Translations under genes and position numbers: made by a program
Notes under the pieces: generated by a model
What the model was told of the DNA's origin: nothing
Seen by the model: the letters and a program-made list of their open reading frames with translations, nothing else
The model's database searches: none
DNA from: JAKACU01 sp021821185
GTDB taxonomy: Bacteria; Bacillota; Bacilli; Alicyclobacillales; SLC66
Direction: 5' to 3'
Length of the DNA stretch: 32,502 nt
Assembly: GCA_027343965.1 (NCBI GenBank)
Contig: DAHWJX010000123.1
Coordinates: 1 to 32,502 of the forward strand
Part shown: positions 7,197-15,979 of the stretch, piece after piece
Layout of the letters: each line of letters opens with the position of its first letter
Position numbering within the stretch: the stretch's first letter is position 1

Positions 7197-9235
7197 CAGA
7201 TATTCACCACCCCTCCACTTTCAATTGGCGCATCCGGATCAAGTTCCGCATAGGACAAGACAGACAAATCCGGTAAACCTCGCGCGAGGACGCGACGAAT
7301 ATGATTTCTTAGCACAGGTGAAACAAGGAGCACAGACGTTTTGCCAAGGCTCGACAACCGAGACACATGATCACTGATTCCTTTTATCAATTGCTGTGCG
7401 AGACGTGGATCCAAAGCCAGTTGAACCCCTCGATCGGTCGCTGACATATGTTCTTGAATCCTGCGCTCTGTCCCTTGACTAAATGTAATGGCGCAAATCG
7501 CATCGGATCCCGTGCGCACTTGTGATGTAATTTGTCTACTCAATCGTTGCCTGACATACTCCGTTAAAATATCGGCATCCTTTGTCGTTGAAGCAAAATC
7601 GGATAATGTTTCTAAGATCGTTGGCAGATCCCGAATCGATACCCGCTCTAAGAGCAAATTGGCAAGAACCTTTTGCACTTCACCTATCGTCATCAAAGAC
7701 GGAATAAGTTCTTCTACCAACACAGGTTGCCGCTCCTTTACCGCATCGATAAGCGCTTTTGTTTCTTGCCTCCCTAATAGCTCATAAGCGTGGCGGCGCA
7801 AAACTTCCGTTAGATGTGTCGCAATCAAAGAAGGAGCGTCGACGACCGTATATCCTTTTAATAATGCCTGATCCCGCATACTTTCGGAAATCCATTCAGC
7901 TGGTAAGGAGAAGGCAGGTTCCTTAGTTGGTATACCGATAATAGACGGATCAGCGATACCCGGGCTCATGGCCAAGTAATGGCCAGGCATTAATTCGTAA
8001 CGCGCCACTTCACTCCCTTTGATGGCGATAATGTATTCGTTGGGACGTAATTGAATATTATCTCTAAAGCGAATCATGGGAACAACGATACCCAAATCTA
8101 ACGCAATTTGACGTCTTATCAGTGCCACGCGTTCAAGCAAATCACCACCTTGTGCAGCATCAGCAAGCGGCACAACAGAATAGCCGAACTCAAACTCCAC
8201 GGGCTCTACTTGAATGAGAGAATACATACTTTCAGGACTTTTAGTGGATTTGGTTTTCTCAGCCTCGGCAGACTTTTTCGCCATCACCTCATCACGTTTT
8301 CGACTGGATGCCATTCGTCTTGCTGCAATCACAAGCAAAATCGCGACAGGTGCTGTCACCCAAATTTGAATGGGTGTAAATATGCCCAAAATCATAATGA
8401 CGACAGCGACGATATATAGCATTTTGGGAAACGAGAAAACTTGAATAAGGATATCTACACCGAGATCTGATCCGGATGCTGAGCGTGTAACGATCAAGCC
8501 GGTTGCGGTTGACAAGAGCAATGCTGGGATCTGACTAACCAGACCATCACCTACGGATAAAATCGTGTAGGTCGATAAAGCAGTATTGAAGTCCAATCCT
8601 TGTTGCGCCATGCCAATAACAAATCCACCAAGGATATTTACCGCTACAATGATCATTGCAGCAATGGCGTCCCCTTTGACAAATTTGCTGGCACCATCCA
8701 TTGCACCGTAAAAATCAGCTTCTTGTTCGATATTTTTGCGCCGCTGCCTTGCTTCCACATCCGTGATCAATCCCGAATTAAGATCGGCATCGATACTGAT
8801 TTGCTTTCCAGGCATAGCATCAAGAGTAAATCGTGCGGCTACTTCTGCAACGCGTTCAGCCCCGCGTGTAATGACAATGTACTGAATAATGATCAAGATG
8901 ATAAACACGATAATACCGACTACAGGATTGCCACCAATTACAAAGTTGCCAAATGTTTCAATTACATGACCTGCATATCCACTCGTTAAAATTAAACGCG
9001 TCGAAGATACATTGAGTGCTAAGCGAAATAACGTCGTAATGAGCAACAACGATGGAAACACCGAAAACTGCAATGTCTCTTGTGTCATCATAGCTACTAA
9101 AAGAATCGTTAATGCGATTGCGAGATTTATAATCAAGAGAAAATCAAGCAAACCTGGCGGAATCGGAATGACTAGCATTGCGATCACACCGATGATGCCG
9201 ACCATCGGTACAAGAGCCAACCGTTTCAACGTCAT
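7196..9235 (-). CDS. flhA: Flagellar type III export gate protein FlhA
   Basis: FlhA is the nonameric export gate that uses proton motive force and docks substrates through its cytoplasmic domain. The N-terminal half (about residues 1-320) is strongly hydrophobic with several membrane helices, and contains the conserved FHIPEP-family cytoplasmic loop (MPGKQISIDADLNSG, GAMDGASKFVKGDAIA). The C-terminal half forms the soluble domain. The length of 679 residues is normal. The start is ambiguous. The ATG at 9235 lies only one or two bases after the Shine-Dalgarno AGGAGG, whereas the TTG at 9229 (reading MKRLALVPM) has an ideal 7-base spacing. Confidence 0.98.
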   Translation of the reverse strand: MTLKRLALVPMVGIIGVIAMLVIPIPPGLLDFLLIINLAIALTILLVAMMTQETLQFSVFPSLLLITTLFRLALNVSSTRLILTSGYAGHVIETFGNFVIGGNPVVGIIVFIILIIIQYIVITRGAERVAEVAARFTLDAMPGKQISIDADLNSGLITDVEARQRRKNIEQEADFYGAMDGASKFVKGDAIAAMIIVAVNILGGFVIGMAQQGLDFNTALSTYTILSVGDGLVSQIPALLLSTATGLIVTRSASGSDLGVDILIQVFSFPKMLYIVAVVIMILGIFTPIQIWVTAPVAILLVIAARRMASSRKRDEVMAKKSAEAEKTKSTKSPESMYSLIQVEPVEFEFGYSVVPLADAAQGGDLLERVALIRRQIALDLGIVVPMIRFRDNIQLRPNEYIIAIKGSEVARYELMPGHYLAMSPGIADPSIIGIPTKEPAFSLPAEWISESMRDQALLKGYTVVDAPSLIATHLTEVLRRHAYELLGRQETKALIDAVKERQPVLVEELIPSLMTIGEVQKVLANLLLERVSIRDLPTILETLSDFASTTKDADILTEYVRQRLSRQITSQVRTGSDAICAITFSQGTERRIQEHMSATDRGVQLALDPRLAQQLIKGISDHVSRLSSLGKTSVLLVSPVLRNHIRRVLARGLPDLSVLSYAELDPDAPIESGGVVNI

Positions 9236-9273
9236 TCCTCCTCACAAACTACTTGATAACCATTTTAGGAATC

Positions 9274-10350
9274 TCATACAGATCTCTTTTTCAATCGATA
9301 GACGTACGCCAATACTTCTGCAACGGCTTCAAACAAGTCACCTGGTATAAAGCCATCCATTTCGACTGTTTGGTACAAAGATCTGGCTAACGGACGATTT
9401 TCCACAATAGGAACATCATGTTCCCCGGCTATTTCACGTATCCTTAAAGCTATTTGATCAACACCTTTAGCAACGACTTGTGGCGCGTGCATCGTCAAAG
9501 CATCATATTTGAGGGCCACGGCAAAATGCGTAGGGTTCGTGATAATCACATCCGCAGTGGGAACCTTTTGCATCATGCGACGAAAAGCGATCGCTCGACC
9601 ACGCTCTCGTAGCTTTCCTTTAACTTGCGGGTTTCCTTCTTGTTGCTTCATCTCATCCTTGACTTCTTCTTTAGACATGCGCATGCTTCGTTCGAACTGA
9701 AACCGCTGAAAGAAAAAGTCAAAGATCGACAAAGCAACGTACATACCGGCCACGTTAAGCACAATAGAAAATGCTCGTGAAGCAAAAACTTGAATGATAT
9801 AAATTGGATCAGTCACCATCAAGGAAGCGAATTGCCCTGATGAACCAACAAGCGAAAAGTACACAGCCACCGCGATAAAAGTTAATTTTAAGGTAGATTT
9901 GACAAGTTGCGAGATAGCTTGTAGACCAAAAAGTTGTTTGAGCCCAGATAACGGATTGATTTTAGAAAAATTTGGATAGAGTCCTGTTAAAACGAAAGTC
10001 GGACCAACTTGCAACAAGGAAATCATCACACCAACGCACATACCAACTAAAAGCAGTGGCAACATAGCTGACAAGAGATTTTGCATGTCACTGTAAAAAA
10101 TGCCTGGCAATCCAACATGGTCGTTGGCAAACACTAAGCCTTCACTTAACAAATCCGTCATTAGTTTGGCCAAAGCCACATATAACTGTTGCCCATAAAT
10201 TCCGAGAGATGCGATAACCGCAAGGAAACTAAATGCCATCGTCAAATCAGGACTCTTGGCCATTCGCCCTTCACGGCGTGCGTCCGTGCGCCGCTTGGCT
10301 GTCGCACGTTCCGTCTTTTCCGCAAATAATTGAAGATCAAAACGGATCAC
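9274..10350 (-). CDS. flhB: Flagellar export switch protein FlhB
   Basis: FlhB switches the export apparatus from rod/hook to filament substrates after autocleavage. The N-terminus FDLQLFAEKTERATAKRR, four membrane segments between about residues 35 and 215, and the soluble domain with the NPTH autocleavage site (272-275) are all present. The length of 358 residues is normal. The start is GTG in a GTGA overlap with the fliR stop, with GGAGGT about 5 bases upstream. This overlap suggests coupled translation with fliR. Confidence 0.98.
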   Translation of the reverse strand: MIRFDLQLFAEKTERATAKRRTDARREGRMAKSPDLTMAFSFLAVIASLGIYGQQLYVALAKLMTDLLSEGLVFANDHVGLPGIFYSDMQNLLSAMLPLLLVGMCVGVMISLLQVGPTFVLTGLYPNFSKINPLSGLKQLFGLQAISQLVKSTLKLTFIAVAVYFSLVGSSGQFASLMVTDPIYIIQVFASRAFSIVLNVAGMYVALSIFDFFFQRFQFERSMRMSKEEVKDEMKQQEGNPQVKGKLRERGRAIAFRRMMQKVPTADVIITNPTHFAVALKYDALTMHAPQVVAKGVDQIALRIREIAGEHDVPIVENRPLARSLYQTVEMDGFIPGDLFEAVAEVLAYVYRLKKRSV

Positions 10351-11135
10351 GTGACACCTCCAAGCGTTTGCAACACTTGACTCAAGGCATTTTCCATACT
10401 ATTTACAATACCTTGCATGGCATTTACAGCATCAGGTATCAACATAGCCACAAACAACAGACCTATTAAAAGCGAGATCGGCAGTCCCACCACAAAAACG
10501 TTCATCTGTGGTACAGCGCGCGAGGCCACGGCTAATGACACATTTGTCAAAAAAAGAGCTAAAAGAACGGGGGCAGCAAACTGCAACCCCATGATCATAA
10601 AGGAAATCAGTGCTTGTAAAAAAACGTTACTCAGGGCACCATGATACAATGTCGCTGTTCCAAGCGGAATGACATGAAAACTTTGCAACAAAGCCAGTAA
10701 AATCGCATAGTGTCCGTTGACCGACAAGAACCATAACGCAAAGACGAGATAATAAAAATTGGACAATAGGCCTCCCGGACTTGTCATACCAGGTGACAAG
10801 ATGGTTGCAATGGAAAATCCCACCTGCTGATCAAGCAACTCACCAGCAAATTGTGTTATCGCAAACGCAGTACTTGCGATCAATCCAATCGCTAACCCGG
10901 TTAAGGCTTCTATGACCAACAACGCTACAAAGTTCCCCAAAGTAACGCCGCGCATAGAAGAAAGAATGACGGATTGTGTCATTGTATTGTCAATCAACAA
11001 AGCGATAAAAAATGCAAGACCAATCTTAAAAACAGCGGGAATTTGTGCATTACCGATAACCGGTGCTGACCCCATTACTGCGAGTACTCGCACAAAAATG
11101 AGCAAAAACGCCAAAAGTACTGGAGTGATTATCAT
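10347..11135 (-). CDS. fliR: Flagellar export channel protein FliR
   Basis: FliR is part of the FliPQR export channel within the MS ring. This 262-residue, very hydrophobic protein has about six membrane segments and the family features FVRVLAVMGSAPVIGN near the N-terminus and a conserved FAAPVLLALFLTNVSLAVAS stretch. The ATG at 11135 is the first start after the in-frame fliQ stop six bases upstream. It has no strong ribosome site, so translation may be coupled to fliQ. Confidence 0.96.
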   Translation of the reverse strand: MIITPVLLAFLLIFVRVLAVMGSAPVIGNAQIPAVFKIGLAFFIALLIDNTMTQSVILSSMRGVTLGNFVALLVIEALTGLAIGLIASTAFAITQFAGELLDQQVGFSIATILSPGMTSPGGLLSNFYYLVFALWFLSVNGHYAILLALLQSFHVIPLGTATLYHGALSNVFLQALISFMIMGLQFAAPVLLALFLTNVSLAVASRAVPQMNVFVVGLPISLLIGLLFVAMLIPDAVNAMQGIVNSMENALSQVLQTLGGVT

Positions 11136-11141
11136 AGCTGT

Positions 11142-11411
11142 TTAACTGATGTATTGCTGGAGATTGCCTAAAATATGAGCCGTAAAATCTGTCAAGAGGC
11201 TCAACATCCAGGGGCCACCAAGCAACAGCACCACAATGACCGCCGCAATTTTTGGGATGAAGGCAAGGGATTGTTCCTGAATTTGCGTCGTTGCTTGAAA
11301 GATACTGACCAGTAAACCGACGACAAGACCAGCCAGGAGCAACGGACCGGTAACTTCTAACACCAACATAATAACTTGTTGGGCCAGTCCAACAATAAAA
11401 TTGCCATCCAT
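11142..11411 (-). CDS. fliQ: Flagellar export channel protein FliQ
   Basis: FliQ is the small subunit of the FliPQR channel. The protein is 89 residues with two membrane helices (about 15-40 and 50-72) and the family motif SIFQATTQIQEQSLAFIPKI. The start is ATG, with AAGGATGG about 10 bases upstream. It sits between fliP and fliR, the universal order. Confidence 0.97.
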   Translation of the reverse strand: MDGNFIVGLAQQVIMLVLEVTGPLLLAGLVVGLLVSIFQATTQIQEQSLAFIPKIAAVIVVLLLGGPWMLSLLTDFTAHILGNLQQYIS

Positions 11412-11450
11412 CAGCTTTATACCATCCTTTAGGCCAAGCCCTCATTCTTC

Positions 11451-12224
11451 CTAGTGAAATCCCGCAAGCAACGAACGAACGACCAGATACCATCCATCCA
11501 CCATGACAAAAAGAAGCAACTTAAACGGCATCGAAATCAGCACAGGTGGTAACATCATCATGCCCATAGACATCAGCGTGGTTGCTACTACGAGATCAAT
11601 GATCAAAAAAGGTACGTAGATCATAAAACCAATTTGAAAAGCGGTCTTCAATTCGCTAATTGCAAAGGCTGGAACTAAAGTTGTAATCGGTAACGACACT
11701 AAAGATTTTGGTGTTTTCAGGTGCTGGTACTGCAAAAATAGGTCGACGTCTTCAACCCGCGTCTGTTTGGCCATAAACTCTTTAAAAGGCAACTCAGCCT
11801 GATTTAACGCGACTGTCTGATTGATCGTCCCGCTCAAGTAGGGTTGAATAGCATGTTGATTAACCGCAGAAAAAGTCGGCCCCATAATAAACAACGTTAA
11901 AAATAAAGCTAATCCTACCAAGATTTGATTTGGTGGTGACTGCTGCAATGACAGGGCACTGCGCACAAAAGAAAGGACCACAATGATACGCGTAAAGGAG
12001 GTCATCATGATCAAAATAGCTGGTGCAAGACTTAACAGCGTTAACAGGACAATGATCTGAACCGTTCCCACAATGCCCGATGGTGTTGTTGACGGATTGA
12101 CAGATAACGAGACGCTCGGCAAAGTTGCAGCCGATTTGGCCAATGCAATCGAAGGGACAACAAGGAAACCAACCAGTGAAAAGGGCATCGTGACGGCCAA
12201 ATTACGGATCATCATGAAGCTCAT
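11451..12224 (-). CDS. fliP: Flagellar export channel protein FliP
   Basis: FliP forms most of the export channel. It has a cleavable-type N-terminal signal segment (about residues 8-30, ending near SIALAKSA) and the conserved block LAPAILIMMTSFTRIIVVLS. The C-terminal block FLIIDLVVATTLMSMGMMML is typical of the family. The length of 257 residues is normal. The reading frame overlaps fliO by 23 bases. A second ATG three codons in (12215) has AAGGA at 8 bases and may be the real start. Confidence 0.97.
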   Translation of the reverse strand: MSFMMIRNLAVTMPFSLVGFLVVPSIALAKSAATLPSVSLSVNPSTTPSGIVGTVQIIVLLTLLSLAPAILIMMTSFTRIIVVLSFVRSALSLQQSPPNQILVGLALFLTLFIMGPTFSAVNQHAIQPYLSGTINQTVALNQAELPFKEFMAKQTRVEDVDLFLQYQHLKTPKSLVSLPITTLVPAFAISELKTAFQIGFMIYVPFLIIDLVVATTLMSMGMMMLPPVLISMPFKLLLFVMVDGWYLVVRSLLAGFH

Positions 12225-12711
12225 CCTTTCCCTGCTTTTCGATATCCTTAGAAAATTCCTCCGCAGCTTCTGTACGACGATCCTTGACAGTCGACAAATG
12301 GCGTTTTAAAAGATCAGCAAAATCAGGCTCGTTCCCTTGTCTTTCCTTGTGCTGTAAGTGCTTTGCGACACCTTGAACAAGACGTTCAACAGAGACCGTC
12401 AGCTTGGTCTGTGTCATGCGCTTTTCTTGATCAAGCAACAGTCGACGAGCAAGGTCAGCATCGTCCAGCTGGGCTATTGGTTCAATACTTGCACAGACGC
12501 CAAGAATGAGAACCGTCTTTTCATCGACCACAACAACTTGGAGTGTTTTGTTTTGGCCTAAAGACAAGGCAGCCACTTGCCTTATCAAAGGATTGTGCAG
12601 TGCCTTTTGCCCCCGAACACCCAGCCAGCGAATACTGTAGTAAGCCAGTGCAATGATAAACAACAATACGATCAGCGCATAAGAATACGAGAAAAATCCA
12701 GATCCGTTCAT
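12202..12711 (-). CDS. fliO: Flagellar protein FliO (FliZ of Bacillus)
   Basis: FliO is a membrane scaffold that helps FliP oligomerise. This 169-residue protein has one N-terminal membrane helix (about residues 9-29). A short beta-rich FliO domain follows (LIRQVAALSLGQNKTLQVVV, LILGVCASIEPIAQLDD), then a charged helical tail. The position between cheY and fliP matches B. subtilis fliZ, the local fliO equivalent. The start is ATG with a weak ribosome site, 18 bases after the cheY stop. Confidence 0.92.
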   Translation of the reverse strand: MNGSGFFSYSYALIVLLFIIALAYYSIRWLGVRGQKALHNPLIRQVAALSLGQNKTLQVVVVDEKTVLILGVCASIEPIAQLDDADLARRLLLDQEKRMTQTKLTVSVERLVQGVAKHLQHKERQGNEPDFADLLKRHLSTVKDRRTEAAEEFSKDIEKQGKDELHDDP

Positions 12712-12729
12712 GGTCGATACCGTCCGAAT

Positions 12730-13092
12730 CTACCCAACCGTTTTGCGAATAGCTTCAATGACGCGATCAGCTTGAAATGGTTTAACGATGAAATCGCGCG
12801 CACCCGCTTGAATCGCATCGATAACCATAGCTTGCTGTCCCATCGCCGAACACATGATAATCTTAGCAGCTCCATCTATTTTGCGAATTTCTTTCAAAGC
12901 CTGGATGCCATCCATTTCCGGCATCGTGATATCCATGGTAACAAGATCAGGTTTCAGTTCCTTATATTTTTCTACAGCTTGTACGCCATCGCTGGCTTCG
13001 CCAACCACAACATAACCGTTTTTGGTAAGAATCTCCTTGATCATCATTCGCATAAATGCAGCATCATCAACAACTAAAATTCTATTGGACAT
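12730..13092 (-). CDS. cheY: Chemotaxis response regulator CheY
   Basis: CheY is a single receiver domain that, when phosphorylated by CheA, binds the flagellar switch. From the chosen ATG at 13092 (MSNRILVVDD) the acidic pocket Asp9/Asp10, the phosphoacceptor Asp54 (TMDITMPEMDG), Ser82 (MCSAMGQQ) and Lys104 (VKPF) are all present. The sequence is close to B. subtilis CheY throughout. The upstream GTG at 13101 is rejected because the ribosome site GGGAG is 8 bases from the ATG. It lies between fliY, its phosphatase and target, and fliO. Confidence 0.98.
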   Translation of the reverse strand: MSNRILVVDDAAFMRMMIKEILTKNGYVVVGEASDGVQAVEKYKELKPDLVTMDITMPEMDGIQALKEIRKIDGAAKIIMCSAMGQQAMVIDAIQAGARDFIVKPFQADRVIEAIRKTVG

Positions 13093-13115
13093 AGTAAACA
13101 CTCCCGTTTTATCAA

Positions 13116-14291
13116 TTATTGCATTCGTGCAATACGTTCCGCCGGACTAATAATATCTGTCACTCGTACACCAAAGTTTTCATCAATCACAACAACTTCA
13201 CCACGTGCAATCAGTTTATGATTCACCAAAATGTCCACAGGTTCACCTGCTAGTGCATCTAATTCAATGATAGATCCAGGACCCAAATCCAAAATATCCC
13301 GAATCAACTTCTTTGTTCGGCCCAACTCAACCGTCAATTGCAAAGGAATGTCAAGCAACAAATCAAGATTACGCCCGGAATGCTGAGGCTGTGGATCATC
13401 GAAAGCTGAAAATACAGCCTTCTCAACGATCGGTTGCACTGGCGCAACGGTTTTTGCTGCGCTACTAGATATATTATTGCTACCATACGATTCAGTTGCC
13501 TTCGCCGCCGTATAGGCTTTAGTGGCCATCTGATATGCAGATGACGCCGCTGCTGTTTCAATCATAACATCATCCATAAAAATTTGCCCTTGATCGGGGG
13601 TAGTCTCATCAGTATCAACCGTGTTATCTTGATGTGTTCCCATCACCATATCAACCAAGGATCGTGCAAATTCAATAGGAATGACTTGCATAATATTAGA
13701 ATCGATCAAATCCCCGACAGTTAAATGAAACGAGATACGAATTAAAATATCCGACTCTGGAACGAACGACGAGCTTGAACTCGCGTCTACCAACTGCACA
13801 ATAGGCGGTGAAATATTTACAGCTCGCCCCACCATAGTAGCCATAGACGTAGAAGCAGAACCCATCATCTGATTCATCGCTTCACCAACGGCACTCATGT
13901 GCAATTCATTCAATTCGGCGGCTGGCGCCCTTCCATCGCCACCTAGCATAAGATCAGCGATAATTTGAGCATCATCGATGCGTATCATAAGGAAATTAGA
14001 ACCTTGCAACCCCTCGGTATATTCTACACGTGCCGCAACATGTGGAACGGGAAATTCTTCCACGAATTGATCACGCAGTAAAAGTGTTACCTGCGGCGTA
14101 GTGATGTTCACCTTTTGGCGCAGTAACGTGGATAACGTGGTTGCTGCTGTACCAAAAGAAATGTTTCCCACTTCGCCAAGCGCATCCCGGTCAAACATGG
14201 ACAAATAATCGTCTGGATTGATTTCCTTTTTCGTCGCCTCCCCATGCAATAATGCATCAATCTCTTCTTGTGACAAAAAGTCACTACTCAT
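13116..14291 (-). CDS. fliY: Flagellar switch and CheY-P phosphatase FliY
   Basis: FliY combines a CheC-like phosphatase with a FliN switch domain. From the ATG at 14291, an N-terminal CheY-P-binding peptide LSQEEIDALL (6-15) leads into two intact phosphatase sites. These are D36-x3-E40-x2-N43-x22-P66 and S133-x3-E137-x2-N140-x22-P163. A flexible Ala/Ser/Thr-rich linker (about 220-305) follows, then the FliN domain (LDIPLQLTVELGRTKKLIRD to the end). The longer frame from ATG 14303 is less likely: B. subtilis FliY also begins five residues before LSQ. The gene overlaps the fliM stop by 8 bases. Confidence 0.97.
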   Translation of the reverse strand: MSSDFLSQEEIDALLHGEATKKEINPDDYLSMFDRDALGEVGNISFGTAATTLSTLLRQKVNITTPQVTLLLRDQFVEEFPVPHVAARVEYTEGLQGSNFLMIRIDDAQIIADLMLGGDGRAPAAELNELHMSAVGEAMNQMMGSASTSMATMVGRAVNISPPIVQLVDASSSSSFVPESDILIRISFHLTVGDLIDSNIMQVIPIEFARSLVDMVMGTHQDNTVDTDETTPDQGQIFMDDVMIETAAASSAYQMATKAYTAAKATESYGSNNISSSAAKTVAPVQPIVEKAVFSAFDDPQPQHSGRNLDLLLDIPLQLTVELGRTKKLIRDILDLGPGSIIELDALAGEPVDILVNHKLIARGEVVVIDENFGVRVTDIISPAERIARMQ

Positions 14292-15282
14292 CTGCGCCAC
14301 CATCTTCCACTACTTGAGTAATTTTTACAGCGTAGCGTCCACGATGTGTACCGGGATCGCCCCGGTACTTCACCTCACCACCCACGCGAACAAATAAAGA
14401 TTCGCCAACGGACTGATCAAGGGTAATCACATCACCACGTGTTAATTCCAGTAAATCGCTTACCGCGATAGCCCCATAACCAAGTTCCGCTTTCACAAAT
14501 ACCTCCACCTGATTCATGTGTCTAGAAAGTGTTTGCGATGATATGCCTTGTTTCGCCTCTTGTGTTCTTGGTGAAGCATAAACGAATCTGGCACTTAGCC
14601 TTGACATCAGTGGTTCAAGAACCACATGTGGCATGCAGATGTTGACGGTCCCTGTTACACTACCTATAGAGATAGACAACGATACAACAAGAACAACATC
14701 GCTTTGATTAGCGATCTGAATAAACTGCGGATTGATTTCCAGGCTGTCGTAACCAAACTGCAAATCGGCTATCGATCCCCAAGCAACCGTCATGGATGGT
14801 AGAGAACGTGAAAACAACCTCTCTAGGACAACGGTATCAATTTCCGTCAACCTGCGATCGCCATCTTGTGAAGCACCAGAGCCTCCTAAAACCCGATCAA
14901 GCATAGCATACGCGACGTTTGGTGCCACTTCGATCAAAAATTTCCCTTGTAGACTAGGCACGTTAATCACGTGTAAGACCGTAACAGGTGGAACAGATCT
15001 GATAAACTCTTCGTAGGGAACCTGTTCAACGGACTCGACATTTAGCTGTACAACGGTCCTCAACTGCGCTGAGAAAAAAGTAGATAATAGCCGTGAATAG
15101 TGCTCGTGAATCCGAGAAATTGATCGAATATGTTCCTTGGAGAACCGCATCGCCCGCTTAAAGTCGTAAGTTCGAACCCGTTGCGCTTCGTCAGTGCGCC
15201 GAATCTCTTCTGCTGAAACTTCTCCTGATGTGAGGGCAGATAGCAACGAATCGATTTCACCTTGCGACAGGACATCGGGCAT
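14284..15282 (-). CDS. fliM: Flagellar motor switch protein FliM
   Basis: FliM is the C-ring protein that receives CheY-P and sets rotation direction. It has the N-terminal CheY-P-binding peptide LSQGEIDSLLSAL (5-17). The middle CheC-like domain lacks phosphatase residues but contains the loop LDRVLGGSG. The C-terminal FliN-like domain carries VEVFVKAELGYGAIAVSDLL. The length of 332 residues is normal. The start is ATG, with AGGGGGGA about 6 bases upstream. Confidence 0.98.
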   Translation of the reverse strand: MPDVLSQGEIDSLLSALTSGEVSAEEIRRTDEAQRVRTYDFKRAMRFSKEHIRSISRIHEHYSRLLSTFFSAQLRTVVQLNVESVEQVPYEEFIRSVPPVTVLHVINVPSLQGKFLIEVAPNVAYAMLDRVLGGSGASQDGDRRLTEIDTVVLERLFSRSLPSMTVAWGSIADLQFGYDSLEINPQFIQIANQSDVVLVVSLSISIGSVTGTVNICMPHVVLEPLMSRLSARFVYASPRTQEAKQGISSQTLSRHMNQVEVFVKAELGYGAIAVSDLLELTRGDVITLDQSVGESLFVRVGGEVKYRGDPGTHRGRYAVKITQVVEDGGADE

Positions 15283-15310
15283 GAGTCATTCCCCCCTTCC
15301 AGTTTCATCG

Positions 15311-15730
15311 TTATTGAATAATTGCGTTATCAATATACACTTTGGATACCTTTCCGGTATCCAAAAAACTGTTAACATGTTTTTTTACTAAGGCTTTAAG
15401 AAAGGCATATCCACCTGGTTGATCGATCTGACCCGCCGTTAAACCGTGCAAAACAGACATCACCGCATCATCCACTTGAGACGCTCGACTCGCTAATTCT
15501 GCCGCCACGGTTGCATTGGGCGCTTGAAAAGTGAATTGAATTTGAATAATATTGCCACCTTGCAAATTGGTCGTGAGTTTATCGCCCTGAAATTGCCAGG
15601 ATTGCAGCATAGCTGCTGACGGTGGAGCGTTTAAGCCTGGCTTGATCATGAACTGATACACTGCGGCACTTCCAACAAGAATCACCGCAGCGATTCCTAT
15701 GATAAGAAAAGATCGATTCCTAAGGTTCAT
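15311..15730 (-). CDS. fliL: Flagellar basal-body-associated protein FliL
   Basis: FliL is a single-pass inner-membrane protein that stabilises motor-stator function. From the ATG at 15730 it reads MNLRNRSFLIIGIAAVILVG, with one membrane helix at about residues 7-27. A periplasm-side domain follows whose C-terminus (KVYIDNAIIQ) is family-like. It is 139 residues. The frame stays open to a GTG at 15766, but those codons lie inside flbD. The ribosome site (AAGGA) is about 12 bases from the ATG, rather long. It overlaps flbD by 11 bases. Confidence 0.9.
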   Translation of the reverse strand: MNLRNRSFLIIGIAAVILVGSAAVYQFMIKPGLNAPPSAAMLQSWQFQGDKLTTNLQGGNIIQIQFTFQAPNATVAAELASRASQVDDAVMSVLHGLTAGQIDQPGGYAFLKALVKKHVNSFLDTGKVSKVYIDNAIIQ

Positions 15731-15950
15731 TATGTTCGGGCATCCTTCCACCGTCAAAACACGCACCTACAAGACCAATCGATCGATAAAATTCAGAGAC
15801 ATCTCGAACGACTTGATCAGTGCTTTCTTTGACCACATACTTTTTGCCGGAGACCATGGTGATCACCGTATCAGGCGTGGACTCTACGTGCTCGATCATG
15901 ATGGCATTGAGCACAAAAACAGATCCACCAATGCGCGTTACGTTAATCAC
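15720..15950 (-). CDS. flbD: FlbD/SwrD family flagellar protein
   Basis: This is a small 76-residue protein that starts MINVTRIGGSVFVLNAIMIE, the typical FlbD-family opening, followed by VESTPDTVITMVSGKKYVV. In B. subtilis the homologue in this position (SwrD/YlzI) supports motor power. The family also occurs between flgE and fliL or motA in many Firmicutes. The start is GTG, with GGGAGG at an ideal 7-base spacing. The C-terminal tail (about residues 60-76) overlaps the start of fliL. Confidence 0.93.
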   Translation of the reverse strand: MINVTRIGGSVFVLNAIMIEHVESTPDTVITMVSGKKYVVKESTDQVVRDVSEFYRSIGLVGACFDGGRMPEHNEP

Positions 15951-15979
15951 CCGATCGCCTCCCTACATGTCTTATCGCT

